In this document: one piece after another, positions 41,010-50,035 of the stretch
Numbering within the stretch: position 1 is the stretch's first letter
Layout: each line of letters starts with the position of its first letter
Assembly (NCBI RefSeq): GCF_023715685.1
Contig: NZ_JAMBOQ010000002.1
Coordinates: 496,001 to 560,000, forward strand
DNA length: 64,000 nt
Direction of reading: 5' to 3'
Source of the DNA: Priestia aryabhattai
Lineage (GTDB): Bacteria > Bacillota > Bacilli > Bacillales > Bacillaceae_H
The notes under the pieces: model-generated
Database searches by the model: none
What the model was told of the DNA's origin: nothing
Seen by the model: only the letters and a program-made list of their open reading frames with translations
Translations under genes and position numbers: made by a program

Positions 41010-41087
41010 ATTTCTTCAGTTTTCCTGCTAGCCTGCATATTAACCCTTTTAGCTATCTTATTTAGTAGCAACTACCCTCAAAATTAA
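41010..41087 (+). CDS. possible 25-residue membrane microprotein with ATT start
   Basis: AGAGGTG at 40999-41004 is followed after 5 nt by ATT and a 25-codon frame with a central hydrophobic stretch (V-F-L-L-A-C-I-L-T-L-L-A-I-L-F) and a polar tail. The frame has no ATG, GTG or TTG in a suitable place. Its stop TAA overlaps AAAGGAGAG, the SD of the next gene. ATT starts are rare, so this is tentative. Confidence 0.3.
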   Translation: MSSVFLLACILTLLAILFSSNYPQN

Positions 41088-41104
41088 AGGAGAGATCCGC
41101 GCTT

Positions 41105-41563
41105 ATGTCAAAAGCTCCTGTAAAAAACGATATTGAACTTCAACTATCTGAAACGCACTTTTTTCAACTACTTGATTTAATTTATTTAGGTAACTGGATG
41201 GTTACAGCATGTTCTGGAGTGGAAGATGAGCATGCACAAGAATATACGGATGTAGAAAAACAAATGTTTTCTCACGCAGAGCCTTTTGTTGAAAAAGGAC
41301 CTTTTCACACGCTAAACAGTGAGGTTATGTTTACAGAAGAACATGAAGATTCTCTTCAAGATATTATTGGGGAATACGATAACGAAGTGTTTTGGGAAGC
41401 GCTAGCCTATCGCATGGCTAAACGAGATGTGATAGAGCAAATAGGACCCCTTAAAGAAATAAAAAATGAAGTTTTTATGCAAATTTTCCATCGAGAAATG
41501 GATTATATACGAGAGTTTGAGAAAAATGGGATTAAACGAATAACCATACCGCCTTTGCAGTAA
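41105..41563 (+). CDS. hypothetical protein, 152 aa, acidic and helical
   Basis: The protein is acidic with long amphipathic helices: L-S-E-T-H-F-F-Q-L-L-D-L-I-Y-L-G-N-W-M near residue 15, Y-D-N-E-V-F-W-E-A-L-A-Y-R-M-A near 92 and a C-terminal helix. No signal peptide or catalytic motif. It looks like a conserved Bacillus soluble protein of unknown function. AAAGGAGAG SD. A possible membrane microprotein is encoded just upstream. Confidence 0.65.
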   Translation: MSKAPVKNDIELQLSETHFFQLLDLIYLGNWMVTACSGVEDEHAQEYTDVEKQMFSHAEPFVEKGPFHTLNSEVMFTEEHEDSLQDIIGEYDNEVFWEALAYRMAKRDVIEQIGPLKEIKNEVFMQIFHREMDYIREFEKNGIKRITIPPLQ

Positions 41564-41569
41564 AGGAGA

Positions 41570-41601
41570 CAAATCGGCTTTCAAACTTGAAGGCCGATTT
41601 G
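41570..41601. other. stem-loop between convergent genes
   Basis: CAAATCGGC-TTCAA and TTGAA-GCCGATTTG pair with one wobble. There is no T-run on either strand, so termination is uncertain. Confidence 0.5.
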
Positions 41602-41604
41602 CTG

Positions 41605-42828
41605 TTAAGCTGAAGCTTTCCTGTTCCGTCTGAGCGGCGGGAAAGATCGGTACGTAAAGCTTCGCCATAACCATTCACACGGACCATAATAGAAATAAAA
41701 AAGCCACCACTTATTAAGAAAAAGCTGGAGTGTATATATAATGAGACAAATAATCGTGCTTTCCGTTAAGGTAAGAGTTCCGTATAAACCAAAGGCTCGA
41801 ACTATCCCCAGGCAGATCAAAGTTTGGCTAAGGTAAGTTGTTAATGCCATTGTTCCACTATACTTAAAAAGAACCAGCATCGAAGCGTAAGGAGAAAATT
41901 GCAGGAATAACAGTAAGGTGGTAAGATAAAAAAAACATAGAAAAATGCCGCTCAAACTTGTAAAAAGGTGAATGGCCGCCTGCTGATAGAGTCCATATTT
42001 TAAAATTTCTAGTTTTAAGATAGCGAGAATGATAGTTAAAGTAAAACCTGCTGCGCCTGTTATTAACTGAATTTTCTTAAAAAAAGAACGATTTTGTTCG
42101 ATCTTATTTACTAATTTTTTTTTAGCAGTATATAAGCCAAATAAAAACATAGAAAATACGGGCAAGATAGAAAATGGTAGATTTAATAGCATAGGCACCA
42201 CTTCAACATTCAAACGATAAAACAGCCAAGATAAATAGTCTGCCTGTCGGTAGGTGGATAAATACTGTGTTAATAAATGTTCATGTAAAACTTTATACTC
42301 CGACTGAGCATCCTGCAAGACGTGTGCTGGCATAAAAAACTGCATGCAAGCCAAAAGGTAAAAAAAGCATAGTAAGCCCATTGCCCACAGCAAAATTGTC
42401 TTGGTTTTTCGATTATAAAAAAAGAACAATAAAAAACCGCCAATGGCATACACATGCAAAATGTCTCCATACCAGAAAAAGATAAGATGAAAAAGCCCGA
42501 TTAATAGCAAAGCAGCCATTCTTCTTGACCACAAAGCAGCGGCAAAGTAATGCCTTTCTTCAGCTCTATGCAAAAAGATTCCACATCCAAGTCCAAATAA
42601 AAAAGAAAAAATGGTAAAAAACTTTCCTTGAACAAACAGCAGCAGGAATAAATCAATATAAGCATCCATTCCTTCATACTCATAAGGAACATCGTACAGC
42701 TGAAAAATAAATATCGGAGAAGTAAAAGCCGGTATATTTACTAAAAAAATGCCTAGCAAAGCAATGCCCCGAATAATATCAAGAACAACAAGACGTTCGT
42801 TAAGGGGAAGTGGAGAGGGGTTCATCAC
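41605..42828 (-). CDS. DUF418 membrane protein (YeiB-like)
   Basis: The 407-aa protein begins E-R-L-V-V-L-D-I-I-R-G-I-A-L-L-G-I-F-L-V-N, the usual DUF418 opening, and has about ten helices with the conserved G-x-x-x-x-x-Y-L-S-Q-T region near residue 335 and a basic C-terminal tail. Function in the family is not settled; some members resemble acyltransferases. On the minus strand with its own start region at 42829-42960, divergent from the next gene. Confidence 0.8.
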   Translation of the reverse strand: MMNPSPLPLNERLVVLDIIRGIALLGIFLVNIPAFTSPIFIFQLYDVPYEYEGMDAYIDLFLLLFVQGKFFTIFSFLFGLGCGIFLHRAEERHYFAAALWSRRMAALLLIGLFHLIFFWYGDILHVYAIGGFLLFFFYNRKTKTILLWAMGLLCFFYLLACMQFFMPAHVLQDAQSEYKVLHEHLLTQYLSTYRQADYLSWLFYRLNVEVVPMLLNLPFSILPVFSMFLFGLYTAKKKLVNKIEQNRSFFKKIQLITGAAGFTLTIILAILKLEILKYGLYQQAAIHLFTSLSGIFLCFFYLTTLLLFLQFSPYASMLVLFKYSGTMALTTYLSQTLICLGIVRAFGLYGTLTLTESTIICLIIYTLQLFLNKWWLFYFYYGPCEWLWRSFTYRSFPPLRRNRKASA

Positions 42829-42990
42829 TGTCGCTCCTTTTTGTTAGATATGTACATCTTAACACGACAGTGGCGAAAAAATAGGTGGGAATACAAAAAA
42901 ATAAGCGGAAAGATTCATAGCTTTATAAACAAAAAAGTTGGATAATAATGGTATGGTTATCCATATCAAATACGAAAGGTGGAGAAAAGG

Positions 42991-43887
42991 ATGAAAACAG
43001 CACTTGTGTTAGGTGGAACTCGTTTTTTTGGAAAAAATTTAGTTCAGACATTGCTCTCTAAAGGAGTAAAGGTTACATTAGCAACGCGAGGTAAGACACC
43101 GGATGATTTCGGCGACCGAGTTGAGCGAATTTTTCTTGATCGTGTAGAAAAAGATTCTGTAATCGAAACAACACGAGGAAGAAAATGGGATGTTATCTTC
43201 GATCAAATATGTTATTCTTCACACGGCGCAGCTGTTGCTGTTGAAGCTTTTCGTCATAGTACCAGTCACTATGTACTCACCTCGACTCTTTCAGTATACG
43301 GTTCTTTAGAAAAAACGTGTTATGAAGAAGATTTTGATCCATATAAGTATCCTATTTCATATACACGCCGTGAAAATATTTCCTACCAAGAAGGAAAACG
43401 TCAAGCCGAGGCGGTATTCTTTCAAAAAGCACCGTTTTCAGTGACGGCTGTCCGTTTTCCAATTGTAATGGGAAAAGATGATTATACGGACCGCTTACGT
43501 TTTCATGTAGAAAAGATTATGCATGAAGAAGAAATTGGTGTACCAGCTATTGAAGCAGAAATGAACTTCATTTCACAGGAAGAAGCAGGTGAATTTTTAG
43601 TCTGGTGTGCAGAACAGAAGCTAAAAGGGCCGATTAACGCTTGTTCAAATGGTACCATTTCACTCAAAAATTTATTTTTATATATTGAACAAGCAGCGGG
43701 TAAAAAAGCAAAAACAACCTCTCGTTTAACAGACGAAAATAGTTCTCCGTATGGAGTGGATCATTCTTGGACGATGAACAATGAAAAAGCTAGCTTTTGG
43801 GGATATTCATTTACAAACCTGCAGGACTGGCTGCCATCATTAATCAAAGCTTTCGTTGAGAATGAAAAGAAAGTACCTTTAAGTTAG
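42991..43887 (+). CDS. NAD-dependent epimerase/dehydratase (extended SDR)
   Basis: The 298-aa protein starts with a Rossmann motif V-L-G-G-T-R-F-F-G-K (GGTxFxG variant), then D-V-I-F-D-Q-I-C-Y, S-T-L-S-V-Y-G near residue 105 and a late D-H-S-W region. The SDR catalytic Tyr may be in the segment Y-Q-E-G-K-R-Q-A-E, which matches YxxxK. Such extended SDRs act on nucleotide sugars or related compounds; substrate unknown. ATG 42991 is preferred over GTG 42979, which lies in the AAAGGTGGAG SD. Confidence 0.85.
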   Translation: MKTALVLGGTRFFGKNLVQTLLSKGVKVTLATRGKTPDDFGDRVERIFLDRVEKDSVIETTRGRKWDVIFDQICYSSHGAAVAVEAFRHSTSHYVLTSTLSVYGSLEKTCYEEDFDPYKYPISYTRRENISYQEGKRQAEAVFFQKAPFSVTAVRFPIVMGKDDYTDRLRFHVEKIMHEEEIGVPAIEAEMNFISQEEAGEFLVWCAEQKLKGPINACSNGTISLKNLFLYIEQAAGKKAKTTSRLTDENSSPYGVDHSWTMNNEKASFWGYSFTNLQDWLPSLIKAFVENEKKVPLS

Positions 43888-43896
43888 GAAACAACA

Positions 43897-43923
43897 AAGA
43901 CTGCACCGTTTAGCAGTCTTTTT
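43897..43923 (+). terminator. intrinsic terminator
   Basis: AAAGACTGC and GCAGTCTTT with Ts. Confidence 0.85.
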
Positions 43924-44009
43924 GCTGTTACAAGCAGAACATTTTTATTTTATGCATAAAAAAGGTACGCTAGGTACACATCATTATATAGAAGAAAGAA
44001 GGATAAACT

Positions 44010-44456
44010 ATGGCAAAACATCACTTTCATTTGCAAGCAAATTGGCCAGGAGGCCGAAATGAAGTGGGTACAATTGAATCAGGACAATTAAAAACAAAAA
44101 TTTCTATTCCACCAGAAATGGACGGGCCAGGAGCGGGAACAAATCCAGATGAAATGCTGCTAGGAGCAGCAGCCACTTGCTACATTATCACGCTTGCGGC
44201 GATGCTCGAAAGAAGCGGAATCCATCAGGAGGCTTTAACGATGGAATCAGAAGCTATTGTGGACGTAACGAATGGTGTATTCACGTACGAAAAAATCATT
44301 CATAAACCTCACGTTATCGTCACATCTGACCTTGCAGCTCAAGAAGAAAAAATCAATCGACTTATAAAAAAAGCAGAAACATCCTGTATGATTTCAAGAG
44401 CAATTCAAGGAAATGTAGAGATTGAATTAGAGCCTCAGCTCACAGTAAAAGCGTAA
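44010..44456 (+). CDS. OsmC/Ohr-family peroxiredoxin
   Basis: The 148-aa protein has both redox cysteines of the family: one in L-G-A-A-A-T-C-Y near residue 55 and one in A-E-T-S-C-M-I-S near residue 127. The G-P-G-A-G-T-N-P-D-E-M-L-L-G segment is typical of the SACOL1771-type branch. It would reduce organic hydroperoxides or related thiols in the cytoplasm. Monocistronic, with a terminator that overlaps its stop codon. Confidence 0.88.
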   Translation: MAKHHFHLQANWPGGRNEVGTIESGQLKTKISIPPEMDGPGAGTNPDEMLLGAAATCYIITLAAMLERSGIHQEALTMESEAIVDVTNGVFTYEKIIHKPHVIVTSDLAAQEEKINRLIKKAETSCMISRAIQGNVEIELEPQLTVKA

Positions 44457-44474
44457 TGGATCCATTACGCTTTT
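44447..44474 (+). terminator. intrinsic terminator overlapping stop codon
   Basis: A perfect 28-bp palindrome (AAAAGCGTAATGGA and complement); the left arm includes the last codons of the OsmC gene. Confidence 0.85.
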
Positions 44475-44509
44475 GTTATGTTTATTTCTAAAAAATAGCA
44501 CATTTAAGA

Positions 44510-44537
44510 TTGTAAAATACTCAAATTTGAATATAAT
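44510..44537 (+). promoter_or_regulatory. promoter of the drug transporter with palindrome in spacer
   Basis: TTGTAA, 16 bp, TATAAT. The spacer contains TCAAATTTGA (44521-44530), a perfect palindrome placed for a repressor, possibly the PadR protein encoded downstream. Confidence 0.55.
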
Positions 44538-44596
44538 AATTTAAGTAGTTATCATTTCTGTTCATCAAAAAAGATGACGCGAAAGGAGGAACTGAA

Positions 44597-46141
44597 ATGG
44601 TTTCATCAGAAAAACATATTCGTTTTATCGTAGCAGGATTGCTGCTCGGTATTTTTATGTCAGCCATGGATAATACCATCGTAGCGACAGCTATGGGAAA
44701 AATCATTTCTGATTTAGGCGGGTTAGATAAGTTTGTTTGGGTTACGTCCGCCTATATGGTTGCCGTAATGGCAGGTATGCCGATATTTGGTAAACTATCT
44801 GATATGTATGGGCGCAAACGGTTTTTTATTTTTGGATTAACCGTATTCTTACTTGGCTCTGCGTTGTGTGGTCTAGCACAAAGCATTGTGCAGCTAAGTA
44901 TTTACCGGGCGATTCAAGGAATTGGAGGGGGAGCACTTCTGCCGATTGCTTTTACCATTGTATTTGATATTTTCCCTCCCGAAAAGCGCGGGAAAATGAC
45001 GGGGTTGTTAGGTGCTGTTTTTGGCTCAGCAAGCGTATTTGGTCCGCTTCTAGGTGCCTATATTACGGAATACATTAGCTGGCACTGGGTATTTTATGTG
45101 AACGTGCCGATTGGACTTTTATCGTTATTTTTTATTGTGCGCTTTTATAAAGAGTCAACAAGTCATAAAAAACAAAAAATTGACTGGATAGGTGCAACCA
45201 CTCTTGTTATTTCAGTAGTCAGTTTAATGTTTGCTCTTGAACTTGGAGGAAAAGAGTACGAGTGGTCTTCTCCACAAATTTTATCTCTTTTTGCTATCTT
45301 TGCTGTAGCACTATCACTTTTCTTTTTTGTGGAAAAACGAGCGGAAGAGCCGATTATTTCATTTTGGATGTTCAAACGCCGTTTATTTGCAACATCACAG
45401 ATTCTCGCTTTCTTATACGGAGCAACATTTATTATTTTGACCGTATTTATTCCTATTTTCGTTCAAGCTGTCTACGGAGGTTCTGCTACAAATGCAGGTT
45501 TAATTTTAACTCCGATGATGTTAGGATCGGTAGCAGGAAGTGCTATTGGAGGGATTCTTCTCACAAAAACAAGCTTCCGAAACTTAATGATTATGTCCGT
45601 TTTTTCATTTGCAGCGGGAATGTTTTTGTTAGGAACAATGGAACCCGATACACCTCGTTGGATGCTAACGGTATTTATGATTTTGACTGGATTTGGCGTA
45701 GGATTTAGCTTTTCCCTTTTACCAACTTCGTCAACACATAAGCTGGATCCGCAGTTTAGAGGTTCAGCCAACTCAACGAACTCATTTGCACGCTCATTAG
45801 GAATGACGCTGGGAGTTACGATTTTTGGAACGATTCAAAGCAATACATTTACACATGAGCTGGAGCGTAATTTTCAAGGTATGGGAAATGCATCACAAGG
45901 ATCATTTTCTCAAATAGGAGATCCAAGTGCAGTCTTTCAATCAAGTGCCCGAAACAGCATTCCGCCTCAAATATTGGATAAGATTGTTGATGCCATGTCT
46001 ACATCGATCACGTATGCATTTATGCTGGCTCTTATTCCAATTGCAGTAGCTATCATTACCGTCTTTTTAATGGGAAATGAGCGCGTGGAAGTTCCTGCTA
46101 AAAAGCGGGTAGAAGGTAAGGAACCTGCAGCTCAAAAATAG
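44597..46141 (+). CDS. MFS multidrug transporter, DHA2/EmrB-QacA family
   Basis: The 514-aa protein has about 14 helices and DHA2 motifs: helix 1 L-D-N-T-I-V-A-T-A as M-D-N-T-I-V-A-T-A-M, the MFS loop G-K-L-S-D-M-Y-G-R-K-R near residue 75 and motif C G-x-x-x-G-P-x-x-G-A near residue 150. It likely exports drugs or cations by proton antiport. AAAGGAGGAA precedes the ATG. The next gene encodes a PadR regulator, a usual partner. Confidence 0.9.
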   Translation: MVSSEKHIRFIVAGLLLGIFMSAMDNTIVATAMGKIISDLGGLDKFVWVTSAYMVAVMAGMPIFGKLSDMYGRKRFFIFGLTVFLLGSALCGLAQSIVQLSIYRAIQGIGGGALLPIAFTIVFDIFPPEKRGKMTGLLGAVFGSASVFGPLLGAYITEYISWHWVFYVNVPIGLLSLFFIVRFYKESTSHKKQKIDWIGATTLVISVVSLMFALELGGKEYEWSSPQILSLFAIFAVALSLFFFVEKRAEEPIISFWMFKRRLFATSQILAFLYGATFIILTVFIPIFVQAVYGGSATNAGLILTPMMLGSVAGSAIGGILLTKTSFRNLMIMSVFSFAAGMFLLGTMEPDTPRWMLTVFMILTGFGVGFSFSLLPTSSTHKLDPQFRGSANSTNSFARSLGMTLGVTIFGTIQSNTFTHELERNFQGMGNASQGSFSQIGDPSAVFQSSARNSIPPQILDKIVDAMSTSITYAFMLALIPIAVAIITVFLMGNERVEVPAKKRVEGKEPAAQK

Positions 46142-46171
46142 AAAAGGCACGAATTTGTTCGTGCTTTTTTT
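46142..46171 (+). terminator. hairpin terminator between transporter and PadR gene
   Basis: GGCACGAA-TTTG-TTCGTGCT stem with a run of seven Ts. The PadR gene may still be reached by readthrough. Confidence 0.8.
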
Positions 46172-46207
46172 ACTAAATAAGATGCATATCAAGAGGTGAA
46201 AGGTGTT

Positions 46208-46795
46208 ATGAGTGTTAAATTAGTCATATTGGGTTTATTGATGGAAGGAAATAAGCACCCTTATGAAATTCAGCAAACCATTAATGAAAGACAAATGAAG
46301 CACTATATCAAACTTGCAAGCGGTTCTTTATATTATGCCTTTGATACGCTTGAAAAAGATCAATTGGTGAAAGTAGTAGATGTGATTCGAGAGACGAACA
46401 GACCTGAAAAGACCGTTTATTCCATCACGGATGCAGGAAGAGAAGAATTTGAGCGTCTTTATTTTGAACAGCTGTTGAAAAAAGAGCATATGCATAGACC
46501 TGTTTATGCTGCTCTTTCATTTACTTCTTACGTGGATCAAGAAAAAGTGGCTTCTGCTTTAGAAAAAAAGATTGAGGAGACGGCTGCTTATTTAGAAAAA
46601 ATGCAAAATTTATATAAAGTTAAAAAAGCAGATCATTCCATTGCCATTTTGTCCATCATTATGCGCACGATTATGCATTTGAAAGTGGAACTAACTTGGT
46701 TCACTCATTTGCGCGAAGCCGCTAAAAGTAACAAACTTACAGAAGTAGATGACGGTTATTTTGAAGACGTTGAAAAAATCGTAAATGAGTTTTAA
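46208..46795 (+). CDS. PadR-family transcriptional regulator
   Basis: The 195-aa protein has the PadR winged helix: L-V-I-L-G-L-L near residue 4, H-P-Y-E-I-Q-Q near 17, I-K-L-A-S-G-S-L-Y-Y-A-F-D-T-L-E and Y-S-I-T-D-A-G-R-E-E-F, followed by the C-terminal helical Vir-like domain. It probably represses the adjacent drug transporter and responds to its substrates. The ATG at 46208 is used rather than GTG 46196, which is in the AGAGGTG SD. Confidence 0.88.
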   Translation: MSVKLVILGLLMEGNKHPYEIQQTINERQMKHYIKLASGSLYYAFDTLEKDQLVKVVDVIRETNRPEKTVYSITDAGREEFERLYFEQLLKKEHMHRPVYAALSFTSYVDQEKVASALEKKIEETAAYLEKMQNLYKVKKADHSIAILSIIMRTIMHLKVELTWFTHLREAAKSNKLTEVDDGYFEDVEKIVNEF

Positions 46796-46824
46796 AAAAG
46801 AAGCAAAACGCTGCTTCTTTTTTT
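46794..46824 (+). terminator. intrinsic terminator
   Basis: AAAAAAGAAGCA and TGCTTCTTTTTT around a 7-nt loop. Confidence 0.85.
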
Positions 46825-46922
46825 AATGGTCATAAAATGTATTTCAAGCAATTTAATTTTGCCAAAAGCTAGGTCAATAACAATTAATTAACACCTGATT
46901 CTATCTTCAATCAGCTTTACTT

Positions 46923-46937
46923 ATAAAACGCTTTCAA
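46923..46937 (-). promoter_or_regulatory. cre-like CcpA site upstream of odhAB
   Basis: On the minus strand TTGAAAGCGTTTTAT matches the cre consensus WTGNAANCGNWNNCW at all but one defined position. It is about 60-75 bp upstream of the odhA -35 box; carbon catabolite control of 2-oxoglutarate dehydrogenase is known in Bacillus. Confidence 0.5.
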
Positions 46938-46998
46938 AAAGTAGTAAGACTATTAAAAAAGTAAAAAAAATTAAAGAAATATAGCGATTTCATTTTGA

Positions 46999-47028
46999 TT
47001 GACGAGTAAAAGAGTGGTAAAATATAAG
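46999..47028 (+). promoter_or_regulatory. sigma-A promoter of odhAB
   Basis: TTGACG, 18 bp, TATAAG. The leader to odhA is about 120 nt and carries a small AGTGA/TCACT repeat near 47049-47064. Nothing else was seen in the 333-bp gap before odhA besides the cre-like site. Confidence 0.65.
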
Positions 47029-47157
47029 CAGATATCAGATACACATGCAGTGAGATTTATCACTCGTTGTAAAGATGTCAGACGATAAGGTAATCGACAT
47101 TCAAAATTGAAAGATTGTTGAGTACGACAATTATTATAACTCGTTGGGGGTTTTATC

Positions 47158-50019
47158 ATGGGTAACGAAACGTCGAATAGAGGGGAGCCTTGGCAAGGAT
47201 TTTTAGGTCCGAACTATGGCTATGTATTAGAACAGTATGAGTTATATGAAGAGCAGTCAGATCTAGTTGATCCAGAGCTAAAAGAATTATTTGATTATTG
47301 GGGTGCTCCTCCATTAAATGAAAGTGAGCAGGTTCAACAAGCTGAATACGCACAGGCTGCACCTTCAGCTAACACATCTAAAATCGCATCGGCTATTAAG
47401 CTAGCGGAAAACATCCGTGCTTATGGTCATCTATACGCATCAATTAAGCCTCTTGAAAGCGAGAAAAAAGATCCTGTCTTGCTTCACTTGGAAGATTACA
47501 ATTTAAAGCAAGAAGATTTGAAATCAATTCCGGTTGATATTTTATGTACAAATGCGCCATCACACGTTAAAAATGGTTTAGACGCAATTAACTATTTAAC
47601 AGATGTCTACACAAAAACCATTGCGTTTGAATTCCATCACGTACATAACATGGAAGAGAATAAGTGGCTGACTGATATGGTCGAGTCAGGTGCTATTTTC
47701 CAACCTCTTTCAAATGAGAAACGAACTTCTGTATTAAAGCGTTTGACAGAAGTAGAAGGCTTTGAACAATTTTTACACCGTACATTTGTCGGACAAAAAC
47801 GCTTTTCTATCGAAGGTGTAGATATGTTAATTCCACTTGTAGATGAACTGATTGCACGCTCAGTGGAAACAAGCCCGAAAACGGTCAATATCGGTATGGC
47901 TCATCGTGGACGCTTAAATGTATTGGCACACGTATTAGGCAAGCCGTATGAAATGATTTTTGCAGAATTCCAGCATGCACCTAACAAAGAATTGGTTCCT
48001 TCAGAAGGTTCAATCGGTATTAACTACGGCTGGACGGGAGACGTAAAATATCACCTGGGTGCCGACAAACAAATTAAAGCAGAGAACACAGTTCGAGCTC
48101 GTTTGACATTGGCTAGCAATCCTAGTCACTTGGAGTTTGTTAATCCGGTTGTGGAAGGGTTTACAAGAGCGGCTCAAGATGAGCGTGATGTGAATGGATA
48201 CCCAAAACAAGATGTGAAAAAATCGTTCGCGATTTTAATTCACGGAGATGCTGCGTTCCCTGGTGAAGGTATTGTACAAGAAACGCTGAACTTAAATCAA
48301 TTGACTGGTTATCAAACAGGTGGAACAATCCATATTATTGCTAACAACATGATTGGATTTACGACAGAAAGCGTCGATTCTCGTTCAACAAAATATGCAA
48401 GTGACTTAGCAAAAGGGTTTGAAATTCCAATTGTTCACGTAAACGCGGATGATCCGGAAGCCTGTTTAGCAGCTGCTTATTTTGCTTATGAGTATCGCAG
48501 ACGTTTTAACAAAGATTTCTTGATTGATTTAATTGGATACCGTCGATTTGGTCACAATGAAATGGATGAACCGTCTGTAACACAGCCGAAGATGTATGAA
48601 ATTGTGACAAAACGTCCAACCGTTCGCGCTATGTATGCAAAGCAGCTTGAAGAACAAAACGTAATTCAAAGCGGCCAAGCAGATCAAATTAATGAAGAGT
48701 TACAAGCGAAGTTAAAAGCAGCTTATGAGAAAGTACCGCCAAAAGCTGAAAAGCAACATAGAATTATGGAAATGCCACAAGCAGTCTTCAAAGGAATTTC
48801 AGATATTGATACATCTGTTACAAAAGAAGAGCTGTTTGAAGTGAATCAAGAGCTAGTGAAGTACCCTGAAGGATTTAACGTATTTCCAAAACTTGATCGC
48901 ATCTTATCTAAACGTGCCAAAGCGTTTGAAGAAAATGAAAGCGTAGATTGGTCATTGGGTGAGGCATTTGCGTTTGCTACGATTTTAAGAGACGGCACGC
49001 CAATTCGTATTACGGGCCAAGATTCTGAACGTGGTACGTTTGCACATAGACATCTTGTTCTTCATGATCATAAGACAGGGGATGTTTACTCACCACTACA
49101 CGCAATGAAGAACGTAAGCGCTTCCTTTGATATTCGTAACAGTCCATTATCCGAAGGATCGGTTCTTGGATTTGAATACGGTTATAATGTATTTGCTCCT
49201 GAAACGCTTGTTCTTTGGGAAGCACAGTTCGGTGATTTTGCCAATGCAGGTCAAGTTATTATTGATCAGTTTATTGCAGCAGGTCGCGCTAAGTGGGGAC
49301 AAAAATCTGGAATGGTCTTATTGCTGCCACACGGTCACGAAGGTCAAGGGCCAGAACACTCAAGCGCTCGTCTAGAACGTTATTTACAGCTAGCTGGAGA
49401 AAACAACTGGACAATTGCCAACGTAACAAGCGCTGCACAATATTTCCACTTACTTCGACGACAAGCAGCTATTTTACAGCGTGAAGAAGTAAGACCGCTA
49501 GTAGTTATGACACCAAAAAGTTTGCTTCGTAATGCTTTTAGTGTGTCAAACCTTGAAGAGTTTACAAAAGGCTCTTTCCGCTTAGTAGTAGAACAGCCTG
49601 GATTAGGCAAAAAAGAAGATACAGTTGAACGAATCGTTCTGTGCAGCGGAAAAATCAGCAGTGAATTAACGGAACGCTTAAACAAAGCAGAAGATGATAA
49701 AGATTGGCTTCACGTCCTTCGTCTAGAACAAATTTATCCGTTCCCAAGACGCGTAATTGCCGAAATCTTTGCTCGCTATAAAAATTTAAAAGAGATTGTC
49801 TGGTTACAAGAAGAGCCAGAAAACATGGGCGCATGGAACTATGTAGAAGATCGACTACGTGAAGTAGCACCAGAAGGAGCTACTGTTGAATACATCGGCC
49901 GCACAAGACGCTCAAGTCCAGCTGAAGGAGATCCAACAGTTCACAGACAAGAACAAGAACGTATTTTACAAGATGCATTAACTAAAAATGAAATTGCTAA
50001 CGACGTTGTTACACGATAA
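47158..50019 (+). CDS. odhA: 2-oxoglutarate dehydrogenase E1 component
   Basis: The 953-aa protein has the full SucA/OdhA length. Visible blocks: an N-terminal [10 protein letters not shown], the thiamine-diphosphate domain [12 protein letters not shown] near residue 245, G-D-A-A-F-P-G-E-G with N-N-x-I-G-F-T-T (ThDP and Mg site), [10 protein letters not shown], then transketolase-like C-terminal parts [13 protein letters not shown] and [11 protein letters not shown]. It decarboxylates 2-oxoglutarate in the TCA cycle. The SD is GGGGG-like and unusual. odhB follows after 16 bp. Confidence 0.97.
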   Translation: MGNETSNRGEPWQGFLGPNYGYVLEQYELYEEQSDLVDPELKELFDYWGAPPLNESEQVQQAEYAQAAPSANTSKIASAIKLAENIRAYGHLYASIKPLESEKKDPVLLHLEDYNLKQEDLKSIPVDILCTNAPSHVKNGLDAINYLTDVYTKTIAFEFHHVHNMEENKWLTDMVESGAIFQPLSNEKRTSVLKRLTEVEGFEQFLHRTFVGQKRFSIEGVDMLIPLVDELIARSVETSPKTVNIGMAHRGRLNVLAHVLGKPYEMIFAEFQHAPNKELVPSEGSIGINYGWTGDVKYHLGADKQIKAENTVRARLTLASNPSHLEFVNPVVEGFTRAAQDERDVNGYPKQDVKKSFAILIHGDAAFPGEGIVQETLNLNQLTGYQTGGTIHIIANNMIGFTTESVDSRSTKYASDLAKGFEIPIVHVNADDPEACLAAAYFAYEYRRRFNKDFLIDLIGYRRFGHNEMDEPSVTQPKMYEIVTKRPTVRAMYAKQLEEQNVIQSGQADQINEELQAKLKAAYEKVPPKAEKQHRIMEMPQAVFKGISDIDTSVTKEELFEVNQELVKYPEGFNVFPKLDRILSKRAKAFEENESVDWSLGEAFAFATILRDGTPIRITGQDSERGTFAHRHLVLHDHKTGDVYSPLHAMKNVSASFDIRNSPLSEGSVLGFEYGYNVFAPETLVLWEAQFGDFANAGQVIIDQFIAAGRAKWGQKSGMVLLLPHGHEGQGPEHSSARLERYLQLAGENNWTIANVTSAAQYFHLLRRQAAILQREEVRPLVVMTPKSLLRNAFSVSNLEEFTKGSFRLVVEQPGLGKKEDTVERIVLCSGKISSELTERLNKAEDDKDWLHVLRLEQIYPFPRRVIAEIFARYKNLKEIVWLQEEPENMGAWNYVEDRLREVAPEGATVEYIGRTRRSSPAEGDPTVHRQEQERILQDALTKNEIANDVVTR

Positions 50020-50035
50020 GGAAGGGGAATGAACC

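Noticed and set aside
45262..45708. 148-codon plus-strand frame inside the drug transporter gene
   Set aside because: Fully inside a well-supported 514-codon gene in another frame, Cys/Tyr/Phe-rich, no SD.
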